Part shown: positions 34,901 through 43,090 of the stretch, in pieces
Position numbering within the stretch: position 1 is the stretch's first letter
Layout: every line of letters starts with the position of its first letter
From: a virus
Direction: 5' to 3' (one strand)
Length of the DNA stretch: 64,000 bases
IMG/VR virus record: IMGVR_UViG_3300018080_000174
Span: 1-64,000 of that record
Program-made: the position numbers and the translations under genes
Notes under the pieces: model-generated
What the model saw: only the letters and a program-made list of their open reading frames with translations
Told to the model about the DNA's origin: nothing
Databases searched by the model: none

Positions 34901-36291
34901 GCAAGGATTTCCCCAACCTTCAACATCTCCGTACCGAGATTATTCCAAGCCTCAACAGCTTGTCGGCCAGTCGATTCACGAATCTTATCTAGAGCGTCAC
35001 CAGTCTCGCCGGACACGTTATTCATCGCGTCGAGAGCTTCTGTCAACGCATCTGCCTCACCGGTAGTCAAGTTTAACGCACCGACGATGGCTCGCACACG
35101 GCCAAGCAAATTAGCAAACTCCGTGTCATTACCGGCCGACGCATCTTTCATTTTGAGCAGCACGCCACGCAGGCCGCCAAATCGCTCAATAGCTTCAGGA
35201 CCGGTTTGCACGCCCCACTCATCATAGAGTGCTTGCAGAGCCTTAGTAGGCCGCAAGAGTTTCTGAGAGACTTGCGTCAATTGAGTAATGGCGGTATGTG
35301 CCGGAACACCCTTCTGAGTAAGGGCGGCCAGGGCTGCCGCCATTTCCTCATACCGAATTCCCAATGCCGCAGTCAAGGGAGACACCCGACCGAGCACGTC
35401 GCCAAACTCGCCCATTCGCAAACGACCTAACTCAATCGTTTTGAACAGTACATCAGAAACCCGCCGCGCCTCAGACGCTTCGAGCCCGTAACTATTCATA
35501 ACCGAGGATAGAGCATTGACCGCTTCACGCAGTTCTGAGTTTGTTGCAATCGCAAGTTCACCAGCCTGTTGAGTGAACCGCAGAGCATCCCCGGCTTCGA
35601 CAACTTGGTTCGACAAGGTTTGGTACACGCCCTCCGCTACGACTTCACCAGTCTCGCCAAGAGCGAGGGTAACTTGCCGCACCCCTTCCTGCATTTGATC
35701 CAAACCGCCCAAAGCCCCACCCGAGATGGTGAAGGCTTCAGCGACGGCGACTGAGAATTGGATAGCTTCTTCGCGAGCATCTCTAAATGCCCCGATGATA
35801 GTATTCACCGCTCGGACAATTACCTGGGCCTGAACGACTCGTGCAACAGTCTTCCAAGACAGAGAGATTTCGCGGCCCGCGTTGGACCCAGATCGCCCCG
35901 CCCGATCCAGTGCGTCACTAGCTTGTCCAGCACCTTGAGTCATTTGCTGCGAAGCATTTTGAGTCGCACGCCCTGCTTCGGCCGCCGAACGCCCCGCATT
36001 CTCTAAAGATCGGTTAGCTTGGTCAAACGACTGTGAAACGGCTTGCGCAGCCTGACTTGCGCCGCCAGCCAAGGCAACATTTTGGATAGCGGTCGAGGCA
36101 GAATTCGCCGCATTTGCCAATTCCCGAAAAGTCTTGATAGCAGGCGTAGCCGCAGACGGAAATTTACGCAGAGCCCCAGACACGCTTTGCAGGGATTGCT
36201 TGAAGTTATTCAACTCCCCGCGCAAACGTTCCAGTTCTTGAATCGCCTTTGAGGCATCGAAGCCTAGTTTCTGCGTAATGTCTTCAGGCAT
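31999..36291 (-). CDS. Tail tape measure protein
   Basis: A 1430-residue protein, the longest in the window. It has long coiled coils, a TP901-1-like core (GRVSPLTAALGIRYEEMAAA followed by LAALTQKGVPAHTA), hydrophobic segments near residues 490-545 (ALSAQAAGAAVSMAGLTAAL), and the usual C-terminal signature GTDTVPAMLTPGEFVVNA. It sets tail length and is ejected during DNA entry; at about 0.15 nm per residue it predicts a tail near 210 nm. It directly follows the tail chaperone genes, as expected. Confidence 0.93.
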   Translation of the reverse strand: MPEDITQKLGFDASKAIQELERLRGELNNFKQSLQSVSGALRKFPSAATPAIKTFRELANAANSASTAIQNVALAGGASQAAQAVSQSFDQANRSLENAGRSAAEAGRATQNASQQMTQGAGQASDALDRAGRSGSNAGREISLSWKTVARVVQAQVIVRAVNTIIGAFRDAREEAIQFSVAVAEAFTISGGALGGLDQMQEGVRQVTLALGETGEVVAEGVYQTLSNQVVEAGDALRFTQQAGELAIATNSELREAVNALSSVMNSYGLEASEARRVSDVLFKTIELGRLRMGEFGDVLGRVSPLTAALGIRYEEMAAALAALTQKGVPAHTAITQLTQVSQKLLRPTKALQALYDEWGVQTGPEAIERFGGLRGVLLKMKDASAGNDTEFANLLGRVRAIVGALNLTTGEADALTEALDAMNNVSGETGDALDKIRESTGRQAVEAWNNLGTEMLKVGEILAEITTPLAKGLQLLVKDTRAIGAAAAVAGVGLIALSAQAAGAAVSMAGLTAALSAMLPILALAAAAWAAVKVGEAIAEWANEAERSAARINNYQKAMTATQERESQARIEARQKEFEEQTRNAGKFFTEMSKEYRKDSEAFVRSSETIGKVLESSLARIMKKRAEAVNQIRKAVEEADDAIKKSNDVVTTAQEKLADLAWKREKRRLGARKTLIAELQRAQDAAAKARQAFAEAGANEEAIAEARKRSEIAETLAEEQIAHAKSMGNLRAMEQGEKALENILKQRIAGEKQFQTEREKLRDTQHQKDLQRLEEAGVATEALLERMRELASVTTAEGAAKTTEQMKADAERIAELTPELAKTLQEAFDFQMFEKLGLPEGLEELKVGVGKAFDEARFDYGRAVAEFKAELTGEEYVVPARIQIVNEGIIDQFLAKYGELDLLKDPGQQSAQMLKILQDIVNRVETAEAKMDDAMEVAVDRAETFRSHMDITTLLSQLDRMKKLVGTSPLPDESVEDYKKRVAEAVPELEKWRQEALKLGDSLEDGAKRGVNVTKEQQDAFKRLIDSAKEMEEQGLLSGNTIQQMRIGIDQLTEMASKMREVASLRESISDIEPGTYEAAQKSLDAIANRSRDAVTAAELLGTNLQEGADIAAGMAESQDKITENAKAGTVALDAQSRKAGELADNLKAASEVQPAGARGEAGEAGAAGFAGAPEEPTAVSIEELNAQVAAAQQLQTELLGVNTQFAQVVTTANRLTETLSVPTESVLQIRDAFAAVEQAVSLVSGAMPGVTEQLTASTSTANALTQALNQSATAVQSIDQSTRSLAGSINAAAGAGNSMAASMKAAAAAAVKAAQACAAAAKQCSGGSVRASTGGRFFADGGRGTDTVPAMLTPGEFVVNAKSARNFFPQLQAINAGQAPVYREQGGSVTNIGDVNVTVQSGEAPSQTVREIASGLRRELRRKTVKLY

Positions 36292-36800
36292 TAGACCTTA
36301 CCTTTCTTCAGGAACTTGAACGGATTAGGGAGTTCTGAAAAGCGTGCAAAATCCTCAAACGCTTTCAGCCCTTTTTCTTGAAAATGGTAGGGAGTTGGAT
36401 GACGAAGTCCAGACCGTGAGAAAACGCCGCCTTGTCCAAAGACGGCCTTGTTGTATTCATTGTAGGCCAGATAGCGAAGATTACTGTGGTATTTGAAATG
36501 CCAGCGGCTACCACTTGGGTCAAGTTCAAGACCGCTCTGACTCCCGGCAGCAAGCCCGAGAGATTCGCGGTCTTTCATACTTTTCAGAGGGCCGTAAGGG
36601 ACAGACGTGCCTAGTTCCCGTGCGAGCTTTTGGAAAGTGGCTCTGGATGCTTTAGACCATGTTGGGATCACAGTCATCACAGTTGCCTCCAGCCATTCCC
36701 GGCCAGCTTGCTTCAACCACTCCTCCATGTAAGAATTAAGCTCAGCCTTATAGGCGGCCAAATCTAACGTCATGGTGTGGAACTGGGCTTTGAATTTCAT
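36291..36800 (-). CDS. Hypothetical tail-module protein
   Basis: A 169-residue basic protein (starts MKFKAQFHTMTLDLAAYKAE) between the frameshifted chaperone and the tape measure. Its ATG overlaps the stop of the -1 frame chaperone extension (ATGA), so its translation probably depends on ribosomes that shifted frame. It has aromatic-rich segments such as WHFKYHSNLRYLAYNEYN. No family recognised. Confidence 0.7.
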   Translation of the reverse strand: MKFKAQFHTMTLDLAAYKAELNSYMEEWLKQAGREWLEATVMTVIPTWSKASRATFQKLARELGTSVPYGPLKSMKDRESLGLAAGSQSGLELDPSGSRWHFKYHSNLRYLAYNEYNKAVFGQGGVFSRSGLRHPTPYHFQEKGLKAFEDFARFSELPNPFKFLKKGKV

Positions 36801-37051
36801 CTACGTCGCATCCTTTTACGGCCTCGACCCATCGACGGCGTGGCGGAAGACTTCCCTACTCCCGCCAGCGCCTTAGCCTCTTCGTGCTCATCATGTTGAC
36901 GTGTCTGGTCATACGCAAGCAGCCGTGCCTGCGCTTGAACACTACAGTTATCCCACTCAGTCTTTACTCCTGGGGGTCGGACTCCGAATCGCTCGCAGGC
37001 TCGCCAGACTGCGTATTCTCCGGTTCGGTTTCCAGGCCAGAGGATTCTTTT
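36797..37051 (-). CDS. Tail assembly chaperone -1 frame extension (gpT-like)
   Basis: No start codon is present, but the -1 frame is open for 83 codons from about 37048 to TGA at 36797. The peptide reads like protein (EYAVWRACERFGVRPPGVKT, EWDNCSVQAQ, LLAYDQTR, basic end GRGRKRMRRR) and resembles the T part of lambda-like G-T chaperones. Slippage is most likely on AAA in GCA-CAA-AAA-GAA at 37048-37055, where lysyl-tRNA can re-pair one base back. The fusion would be about 237 residues. Evidence: frame position, start overlap with the next gene, and placement before the tape measure. Confidence 0.8.
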   Translation of the reverse strand, partial: KRILWPGNRTGEYAVWRACERFGVRPPGVKTEWDNCSVQAQARLLAYDQTRQHDEHEEAKALAGVGKSSATPSMGRGRKRMRRR

Positions 37052-37509
37052 TGTGCCTCCGCCATCCCAAGTAGAAAAACCTCGCGGGCTTCCTTCAACT
37101 TGGCTTCATCCAGGGAGTTGGCCCGCATTACACACACGGAGATGCGATCCACTTCAACCTTCGACAGACCCGCTGCCTTCAGTTCCTCTTCCCAGAGCTT
37201 CCACGTCTTCGGGTTGTTGATGTCCACCTTCTCCCATTCGATGTCACTCGGCTCCAGCGATCTGACGACCATGTACGCAAAACGCTGCTCACCAAACTTC
37301 TGCAAACGCTGGCGAAAGGTTTCGTCGTTCAGTGTGGGAACCCAGCCATCTTTTGTCAGCTTTCCCGGCGGCTTGGGCTCGGGAACGAGTGCTTCAAATT
37401 CAGACATGTCACACACAGCCCGAGCACGGATTACGATGTCGTCGCCCAGTCTGGGCAGCACAAGAATTTCTTCGTTGGGGCCTTCGACTTTTACACCACC
37501 AATACGCAT
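36964..37509 (-). CDS. Tail assembly chaperone (gpG-like)
   Basis: A 181-residue protein placed between the tail tube and tape measure. It has a beta-rich start (MRIGGVKVEGPNEEILVLPR) and a helical, acidic end that is low complexity after residue 155, exactly where the -1 frame begins to look like protein. GAGGGAG lies upstream of the ATG. The unshifted product would bind the tape measure during tail assembly. Confidence 0.82.
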   Translation of the reverse strand: MRIGGVKVEGPNEEILVLPRLGDDIVIRARAVCDMSEFEALVPEPKPPGKLTKDGWVPTLNDETFRQRLQKFGEQRFAYMVVRSLEPSDIEWEKVDINNPKTWKLWEEELKAAGLSKVEVDRISVCVMRANSLDEAKLKEAREVFLLGMAEAQKESSGLETEPENTQSGEPASDSESDPQE

Positions 37510-37531
37510 GATTCATTCTCCCTCTACTAAA

Positions 37532-37573
37532 GTTGAAAAGAATCAGTAGGGCGGGACGTTCCCGCCCCACTGA
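37532..37573 (-). terminator. Rho-independent terminator after the tail tube gene
   Basis: The stem pairs TCAGT/ACTGA outside and GGGCGGGA/TCCCGCCC inside with one mismatch and a 3-base loop (37543-37573). On the minus strand it is followed by TTCTTTTCAACTTT. It would reduce transcription from the abundant tail tube gene into the chaperone. Confidence 0.85.
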
Positions 37574-37583
37574 TGTCAGTTGC

Positions 37584-38333
37584 TTAACATTCGGAATGGT
37601 TACTCCGAACAGCGGTCGCCTCACTGACGTTACAACGGCCAGAAACAGCAATCGTGGCTTCGCCAAGATCGTATTCCAAGCTCTCAAATCGGAAGTCAGG
37701 GAAGGTGATCTCTTCATCTTCGTCCGTTCCACACGGCACACAATGCCGGACGACCATGTCAACCGCATACGGTTCACACAAGTCGCTGGAACTAGACACC
37801 CACTCATCTGCACCACCGCTGCCTTTCACGGCATCGACCGGCGTTACAGCCTCACCGGTACCCGTGGTGACATGCTCGTACACAAACTCCAGAGAGACTT
37901 CAAGCGGTTGCTCGTCGCCTTCTTTCACCGTGTCGAGATCGCCCCGATCCAGAAGGTACTCATACTCCTTGGCTTCCGTCCAAGTCAAGTTACCTTCACC
38001 GATGGTCACTTCGAGTTCCTGTGCCTGAAACGTAATCACGTCACTGACAGTAGGCGTATTCGTACCCCACGCAGGGGTGAACTCGATATTCGTCGTCGGA
38101 CCATTAGCCGTAGGCGTCCTGGCCGTGACCGTGTAGATCGTGGTGTTGCCAGCGGTGTTGACCGTAAATCGCGCTCCAACCGGCACCAGTTGAGTGTCGG
38201 TGGTATTCAAATTCACGGTATTGACATCCGCGTCGGTGTCAGTTGCACCGGGCGTGGCTTCTTCAATCGTAGCGGTGCCACTAAGGCCGTCCTTAATGAG
38301 GATAGTGGCATCCCTTAGTTCGATGCGGGCCAT
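37584..38333 (-). CDS. Major tail tube protein
   Basis: A 249-residue beta-rich, acidic protein with a strong AAGGAGG site. Domain pattern: N-terminal strand MARIELRDATILIKDG, a TVTART-type beta domain, a central LEVTIGEGNLTWTEAKEYEY block and a C-terminal EEITFPDFRFESLEYDLGEA. This fits phage tail tube proteins in size, position and strand content. Its own terminator downstream supports high expression. Confidence 0.8.
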   Translation of the reverse strand: MARIELRDATILIKDGLSGTATIEEATPGATDTDADVNTVNLNTTDTQLVPVGARFTVNTAGNTTIYTVTARTPTANGPTTNIEFTPAWGTNTPTVSDVITFQAQELEVTIGEGNLTWTEAKEYEYLLDRGDLDTVKEGDEQPLEVSLEFVYEHVTTGTGEAVTPVDAVKGSGGADEWVSSSSDLCEPYAVDMVVRHCVPCGTDEDEEITFPDFRFESLEYDLGEATIAVSGRCNVSEATAVRSNHSEC

Positions 38334-38394
38334 CTTTAGCCTCCTTCGTTGTTAAGTTAATGGGGAACACACCCCCGTCAAGTGCCTCAATGGT

Positions 38395-38877
38395 CTAAAG
38401 TCTGAGGTACATTTCAAAACGTCCGTCCACCGCAGCCTGCCTAAGCCTGTCTTCCTTGCTAATCTGGCCGAAGTGTATCAATCGCGCTGGTTCGCTGAAC
38501 CCAGTCCTCTGGGTCAAGCAACCAACTAAGGAATCATCGTCGTTTCCCCCGGTGCCCAGCCGGTAAATTGGAATGGGCTCCATCATGGCGGCGAGGAATT
38601 CCCCGCCCCATTGGGCTATGTCGTAGGCGTTTTCAGTTGACATCTGCATATAATCCATGAGGAGAATATTGATGTCAATGTTAACGCGCCAATAGCCACG
38701 GCTTAGTTCGCGGACGAACGGGCCGTTTACACGTACTTCGACGTGCTCTACGTTCATCGTGTCGGAATCGCGCTCATCAACCCCTTCCACGAAGTAGGTA
38801 AGACTCAAACTGTCTGCCACAGTTTTGAAGTAGACAGCAACAGATGACATTACCCAGCGGGCTAGATTAGTATCCAT
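38395..38877 (-). CDS. Tail terminator/head-tail joining protein candidate
   Basis: A 160-residue protein between head connectors and the tail tube, the standard place for the tail terminator. It is alpha/beta (VEHVEVRVNGPFVRELSRGY then WRVNIDINILLMD), as in gpU-like proteins. It ends one base into the next gene upstream. Identity is by order and size only. Confidence 0.6.
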   Translation of the reverse strand: MDTNLARWVMSSVAVYFKTVADSLSLTYFVEGVDERDSDTMNVEHVEVRVNGPFVRELSRGYWRVNIDINILLMDYMQMSTENAYDIAQWGGEFLAAMMEPIPIYRLGTGGNDDDSLVGCLTQRTGFSEPARLIHFGQISKEDRLRQAAVDGRFEMYLRL

Positions 38878-39380
38878 TATGACTGTCCTACTGTATGGTC
38901 AACACTTAATGAGTTCTCGACCATCACATGAAAAATCTGCTCTGGTCGCACGCCTTTCACTTCCTTACCTGCAACCACCCATGCTGTATGTTGCTCGAAC
39001 TCAGTGATGCTTTTGATGTCGTATCGACGGCCGTCATAAACCAACCAGTCGTCGTTGACGATCTCGTAAGCATCGGGTAAGTCGCGGGTATCCAAAATGA
39101 ACAACCTTGTTCCAGCATCGTAAGTCCCTCCATAGACAAACGCTTTGTTAGCCGAGATTTGAGAAATCGTTTGCACAACCTCGCGCTGAATCTTAACAGG
39201 TAGGACGATACATCGCGGCACGCAAGTCATCGTGCGGTCATAAGTCTTCGCACCTGTTTCGTAATCAGTAGCCGTAGAGTTGAGTTTGTACACATCTACC
39301 CGGCCGCCGTACTGCCTTTTCAAGCTGTACAGTGTTTTACGGATGAAACGGTTCATGCCTCTATTTACGCCACTAAGCAT
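38877..39380 (-). CDS. Head-tail connector candidate
   Basis: A 167-residue protein with a helical basic start (MNRFIRKTLYSLKRQYGGRV) and a beta-rich middle (RLFILDTRDL, EIVNDDWLVYDGRRYDIKSI), as in HK97 gp10 or stopper-type proteins. The start at 39380 has AAGGAG six bases away. Placement between the capsid and tail genes supports a joining role. Confidence 0.6.
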   Translation of the reverse strand: MLSGVNRGMNRFIRKTLYSLKRQYGGRVDVYKLNSTATDYETGAKTYDRTMTCVPRCIVLPVKIQREVVQTISQISANKAFVYGGTYDAGTRLFILDTRDLPDAYEIVNDDWLVYDGRRYDIKSITEFEQHTAWVVAGKEVKGVRPEQIFHVMVENSLSVDHTVGQS

Positions 39381-39684
39381 CTCTGACTCCTTCGGGAGCG
39401 TCACTTGCCTCGATATAAGGGCACCGATTGCAAAGTCGCTCCATCACATGAGCAACCCAATTCAAGCACTCTGCATTCTGAGCCAAAGCCGTGGTCGAAC
39501 GCTCTACCAAGTTGACCAAGGTATCTCGTTGGTAGTCTTCAAGTTTTTCTACTCGGGTGGAAAGCGCGTCTTCCCGTTTCCAATCGCGCCAGATGAAAAA
39601 TAGTACGATGCCGACGAGCGGCCCAAAGTTGGACAATAACTCGGTAAGCATTTCCGATCCTGTCGCTGCGAAAAGTGATTCCAT
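39373..39684 (-). CDS. Small membrane/coiled-coil protein (holin-like)
   Basis: A 103-residue protein with one N-terminal hydrophobic segment (NFGPLVGIVLFFIWRDWK), a coiled coil (LSTRVEKLEDYQRDTLVNLV) and a short Cys-containing end. The layout resembles BhlA-type bacteriocin/holin proteins. It is encoded inside the head-tail region right after the capsid terminator, so either a lysis or a virion-internal role is possible. The start at 39684 has GGGGAAGCG. Confidence 0.6.
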   Translation of the reverse strand: MESLFAATGSEMLTELLSNFGPLVGIVLFFIWRDWKREDALSTRVEKLEDYQRDTLVNLVERSTTALAQNAECLNWVAHVMERLCNRCPYIEASDAPEGVRDA

Positions 39685-39699
39685 GCTACGCTTCCCCTT

Positions 39700-39740
39700 A
39701 AACAAAAGAAACCGGGCGGGCGGGTTTCCACCCGCCCGGC
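39700..39740 (-). terminator. Rho-independent terminator after the major capsid gene
   Basis: On the minus strand a CGGGCGGGT/ACCCGCCCG stem with a short loop is followed by TTTCTTTTGTTT. It lies just below the major capsid stop, giving capsid protein higher expression than the genes that follow. Confidence 0.85.
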
Positions 39741-39751
39741 GTGATTAAGGT

Positions 39752-41170
39752 TTAGCCGAGCATGATGCAGCCCAGGTTCTCGTCCAGCTTCGCCACTCCG
39801 CAGAGCAGGTCAGCGGTGACAACCGTACCTTGCTGACTGATGTCGTACTGCATCGACACACGCATGGTCACGTCGTTGTACGCGCCAACGGCCGAGCGGA
39901 CACCCAGAGCGGTGTTCGGCAGAGCCAGCGGACGAGAAACGAGCGCGAGGGCGTTGCGATGGAATCCGAAGTTGAATGAACCAGCGGGGCCGGGGTAGGC
40001 AACCGCGTTGTCCGCCAAGCTGGCTTCCAGCGGGCGATCGAGCCACGCCAAGTGGCGGGTCGCATCGTCGGGGTCCACAGCAATCGCGATGATCGTGTAG
40101 ACGTGCCGATTGACGCCAGTACCGAACGCGAGCAACTGACCCACCTGCGGCGGGGCGGTCATCACGGCGTCACCGGAGTCCAGGCCGATACCCTTCGAGT
40201 AACCAGCCGAGTACGCGCCGTCCACGTCGCACTTCTTGTATGCGTACACGATGTCCGTGTCCGCAATGGCGGCCGTCAGACCGTCCTGAAGAACGATCTG
40301 CGAGGTGTTGGTGCCGTCGTCGGTGGCCGAAGCGACTTCGTGCGGCTTTCCTTCACCCTCGAACCAGACATACTCGCCGTCCTGGACCTGATAGCCCAGA
40401 ATGGTCACGGCAATCGTGGTCTCGCCCAGAGGCTCACCACCGTTGATGACGCCAGCGGCTTCATCAGTGTTGGCAATCGTGACGCTGGGGATGTTCTGGT
40501 CCATGTAGGTATCGAAACCAAACACGCGACCCAGGCTGGCCTCACGGAGGGCCGTCCCGTCATCACCCTTCTTCTCCGCACTGATGAAGAGTTCCGTTTC
40601 CAGAAGCTCAGTCTCAGAGGCGGGGGAGAGAACCATGTTACGACCAGCGGCGTAGGCCCGGTTCTCGTTCATCTTCTCACGAGCGGCCAACAGCGTGGAC
40701 TTCGCGTTGGTCGAAGAGAGTTCCAGCAACGAACCAACGTTGTTGCTGAGGAACTCGTGGACCTGACCACACAGAATGCGGTCTACCGAACTGGCGATTT
40801 CCTGCGCGGCAGGCGTCAGGTACAGTTCAACCAAGTCCTGGAAGGACTTACTGGCCTCACCGTCCTTGATCGTGAAGGTCACGTAGACGTGCTGATCCAG
40901 AGGAACCTGCACGTTCGTCGCGACGGCGTCCTGATTGACGACGCTATCAGCGTCGGTCTTCCGCTTGGCCGTGAACGAACTGGGCCGGCGGGTATTCACA
41001 ACGTCACCAAACTGGGCGACTTCCTGGCTGAAATCCCGGTGGACGAGTCGAGCCATGACCATGTTCTCTTCGAGAATGGCCAGACCTTCTTGAGCCCACA
41101 GTTCCGGGATCAGTGCATCGTTGTCGTTGGCGTAGCACGCCATGACGGGGTGGCTATGAAGCAAATTCAT
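39752..41170 (-). CDS. Major capsid protein (P22 coat-like)
   Basis: A 472-residue protein between scaffold and connector genes. Features fit HK97-fold P22-type coats: an N-arm (IPELWAQEGLAILEENMVMA), QFGDVVNTRRP, a FTIKDGEASKSFQDLVELYL segment, a long spine helix (NAKSTLLAAREKMNENRAYA) and a C-terminal domain with SMQYDISQQGTVVTADLLCG. An extra domain near residues 235-330 (HEVASATDDGTNTSQIVLQD) is an insertion. AGGAGATGTACG precedes the ATG. Confidence 0.88.
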   Translation of the reverse strand: MNLLHSHPVMACYANDNDALIPELWAQEGLAILEENMVMARLVHRDFSQEVAQFGDVVNTRRPSSFTAKRKTDADSVVNQDAVATNVQVPLDQHVYVTFTIKDGEASKSFQDLVELYLTPAAQEIASSVDRILCGQVHEFLSNNVGSLLELSSTNAKSTLLAAREKMNENRAYAAGRNMVLSPASETELLETELFISAEKKGDDGTALREASLGRVFGFDTYMDQNIPSVTIANTDEAAGVINGGEPLGETTIAVTILGYQVQDGEYVWFEGEGKPHEVASATDDGTNTSQIVLQDGLTAAIADTDIVYAYKKCDVDGAYSAGYSKGIGLDSGDAVMTAPPQVGQLLAFGTGVNRHVYTIIAIAVDPDDATRHLAWLDRPLEASLADNAVAYPGPAGSFNFGFHRNALALVSRPLALPNTALGVRSAVGAYNDVTMRVSMQYDISQQGTVVTADLLCGVAKLDENLGCIMLG

Positions 41171-41268
41171 CGTACATCTCCTAAGTGAGTGTTTCGCCCT
41201 CTAGCAGGGCATGACAAATGTTCTCGCTACACTACGTTGCGTAGCGGGGACAAACATGGCCCCTTTCT

Positions 41269-42195
41269 TTAAGCGGGACGCCGCTTTAGGCCCAAGGCTT
41301 CCGGGTTTTCCTTGCGAATCTTACGATACTGCTCCGGGGAGAGTTTCGTAGGATCAATACGGCCTTCACCCGACTTAACGCCGCCGGTTGCGGAACCCGA
41401 TCCAACACCGCTAACAACGTTTGAGCGGAAGAGGTTGCCGTAATACTGGGGCAACTCCTTCATACGCTGCACGGCCTCTTCAGGGGTTCTGAGGGTTGTT
41501 ACTTGGTCCCCGGTCGTTTCATCAATATCGGGGAAGTCAATCACAGGTGAGAACTGCCCAAGCGGATTGCCGCTGTCGTCAGTCTGTTCCTGCATTCTGG
41601 TCATCGGGCGCAACAGGCCCATGATTTGTGTGGGGTTAAACGCATCCTGTGCAATGGCAGCATCTTGGAGCGACCGATCAACCACCGAACTCTTATACAG
41701 GGTTTCCCACTGCTCGGCCGTTGTCTTGAGGTCTTCCACTTCCTGCGTGAAGCGTTCACGCTCTTGCTTACGCTCGTACTCAGCCTGCTGCTCCTTCGTT
41801 CGAGACATTTTCTGCAAGTCTTGAAGCTCAGCTTCCAACCGACCGCGCTCCTCTTTTTGCAGGTTCGTGTCGTTCAGCATCTTCTTGTAGCTGTCTTCAA
41901 GTTTCTTGATCTTCTCCTGATGCTTGCGACGATCTTCGGCCAAGAAGCTATTCACGTCAGCCTGTGAAAACGTCTTCTCGTTGTTCTTTCGGACTTCCTC
42001 GGCGGCCAAGCGAGCTTGCTCAGCTTTTGCGGCAGCTTCATCAGCGGCGACTTTCGCGGCGGCTTCAGCAGCGGCGACGGCATCACCAGTACCACCGGCT
42101 CCAGCGTCATCACCACCCGCACCAGCATCATCACCTTCGTAGCAGGCCAGCGTCGGCATCGAACAGATCAAGTTGTACAGTTTGTCATACGACAT
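41269..42195 (-). CDS. Capsid scaffolding protein
   Basis: A 308-residue protein with a Gly/Ala/Asp-rich start (DDAGAGGDDAGAGGTGDA), a long charged coiled coil (HQEKIKKLEDSYKKMLNDTN on to about residue 190) and a basic C-terminal tail (YRKIRKENPEALGLKRRP) that would bind the coat. Position directly upstream of the capsid gene is diagnostic. The Gly/Ala repeat is also repetitive in DNA. Confidence 0.85.
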   Translation of the reverse strand: MSYDKLYNLICSMPTLACYEGDDAGAGGDDAGAGGTGDAVAAAEAAAKVAADEAAAKAEQARLAAEEVRKNNEKTFSQADVNSFLAEDRRKHQEKIKKLEDSYKKMLNDTNLQKEERGRLEAELQDLQKMSRTKEQQAEYERKQERERFTQEVEDLKTTAEQWETLYKSSVVDRSLQDAAIAQDAFNPTQIMGLLRPMTRMQEQTDDSGNPLGQFSPVIDFPDIDETTGDQVTTLRTPEEAVQRMKELPQYYGNLFRSNVVSGVGSGSATGGVKSGEGRIDPTKLSPEQYRKIRKENPEALGLKRRPA

Positions 42196-42215
42196 CGTAA
42201 CTCTCCTAACGTGTG

Positions 42216-42740
42216 TTAGTCTACCCTACTAAATTTGACAGAACCGCTGTCACGCAGGAATGGGCGTAGGTATCTCCATGCTGCGGCGCTTGGAACCCCG
42301 TTATTCAGATGTTCAATCTGAGAATGGTTCCGGTTATACGTCGTTCTGACAGATGCGATTCCCTGACTGACCACAGCCAGATTTTCAAGTTCGAGATCGG
42401 GGTCTACCCCGTCTAAAAGGTTGTAAGAAATTTCCCAGCACGCGATTTTGATTTCTTCCGGTACATCGACATCTTCGTCTCGCGGGAACTGCAAATCCTG
42501 TGACCAGTCCGCGTCCCTGAGTTCTTCATCGGTGACATCCAACTCATTACCATCGGCGTCATACATTATGTCGTAGACCGCCGCCTTTTGGCCTTTGAAG
42601 TTGAGAGCGTCGATGATTTTGGTCGCCCAGATTAACGCCTTCTCCCGTTCGTCAGTCGTGGCATTAGTCCACGCCTCTTCATGGAGTCTGTGCGAGAAGT
42701 AGGTGTTAGCCTCAGCAAGTGTTCCGTAGTATGTGTACAT
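42216..42740 (-). CDS. Head-tail adaptor, DnaT-like family
   Basis: A 174-residue protein. The start YYGTLAEANTYFSHRLHEEA then KALIWATKIIDALNFKGQKA follows the DnaT-like/connector family (PF20557) found in phage head modules. The C-terminus is helical. The start at 42740 has GGAGTTTAAGC. Sits between portal and scaffold, supporting a connector role. Confidence 0.68.
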   Translation of the reverse strand: MYTYYGTLAEANTYFSHRLHEEAWTNATTDEREKALIWATKIIDALNFKGQKAAVYDIMYDADGNELDVTDEELRDADWSQDLQFPRDEDVDVPEEIKIACWEISYNLLDGVDPDLELENLAVVSQGIASVRTTYNRNHSQIEHLNNGVPSAAAWRYLRPFLRDSGSVKFSRVD

Positions 42741-42742
42741 GC

Positions 42743-43072
42743 TTAAACTCCAATCCAAGCTAAATCTTGATCGGCCGACGTGCTGATGAAGTATAGGTCG
42801 TCAGCACTTTCAACATTGATGACGATTGAGGCTCCTGGCCCAAGTGGAAATCCACCGGTTGTGGGATCACTGTCCGCTGTGACATTCGAGCCGCCTACCC
42901 AAATTGTCGCGGTATTCGGAACTGGGTCCGTGCCACCAGGGGCTCGAATAATGAGGCCCGTCGTCAAATTACCCTTGACCTCAGTGATTTGGACACGGGT
43001 AAGCCCGACCACTAAGTGGCCATTATACACTCGATCCGGAACGGTTGTTTTCGATACTTTGACTGGCAACAT
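42743..43072 (-). CDS. Small beta-rich structural protein
   Basis: A 109-residue protein, almost entirely beta strands and Gly/Thr-rich loops (VVGLTRVQITEVKGN, TATIWVGGSNVTADSDPTTG). The pattern is that of a phage capsid decoration or head-fibre domain. It is encoded directly after the portal, with AGGGG upstream. Confidence 0.62.
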   Translation of the reverse strand: MLPVKVSKTTVPDRVYNGHLVVGLTRVQITEVKGNLTTGLIIRAPGGTDPVPNTATIWVGGSNVTADSDPTTGGFPLGPGASIVINVESADDLYFISTSADQDLAWIGV

Positions 43073-43090
43073 GTTAAATCCCCTGGAGGT

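Noticed and set aside
39373-39684. Confident holin call for the 103-residue membrane/coiled-coil protein
   Set aside because: Only one hydrophobic segment and a position inside the head module; kept as holin-like at low confidence.
40052-41188. Long plus-strand open frame (378 codons) opposite the major capsid gene
   Set aside because: It is the antisense of a strongly supported capsid gene, lacks a ribosome site, and has no recognisable protein character.
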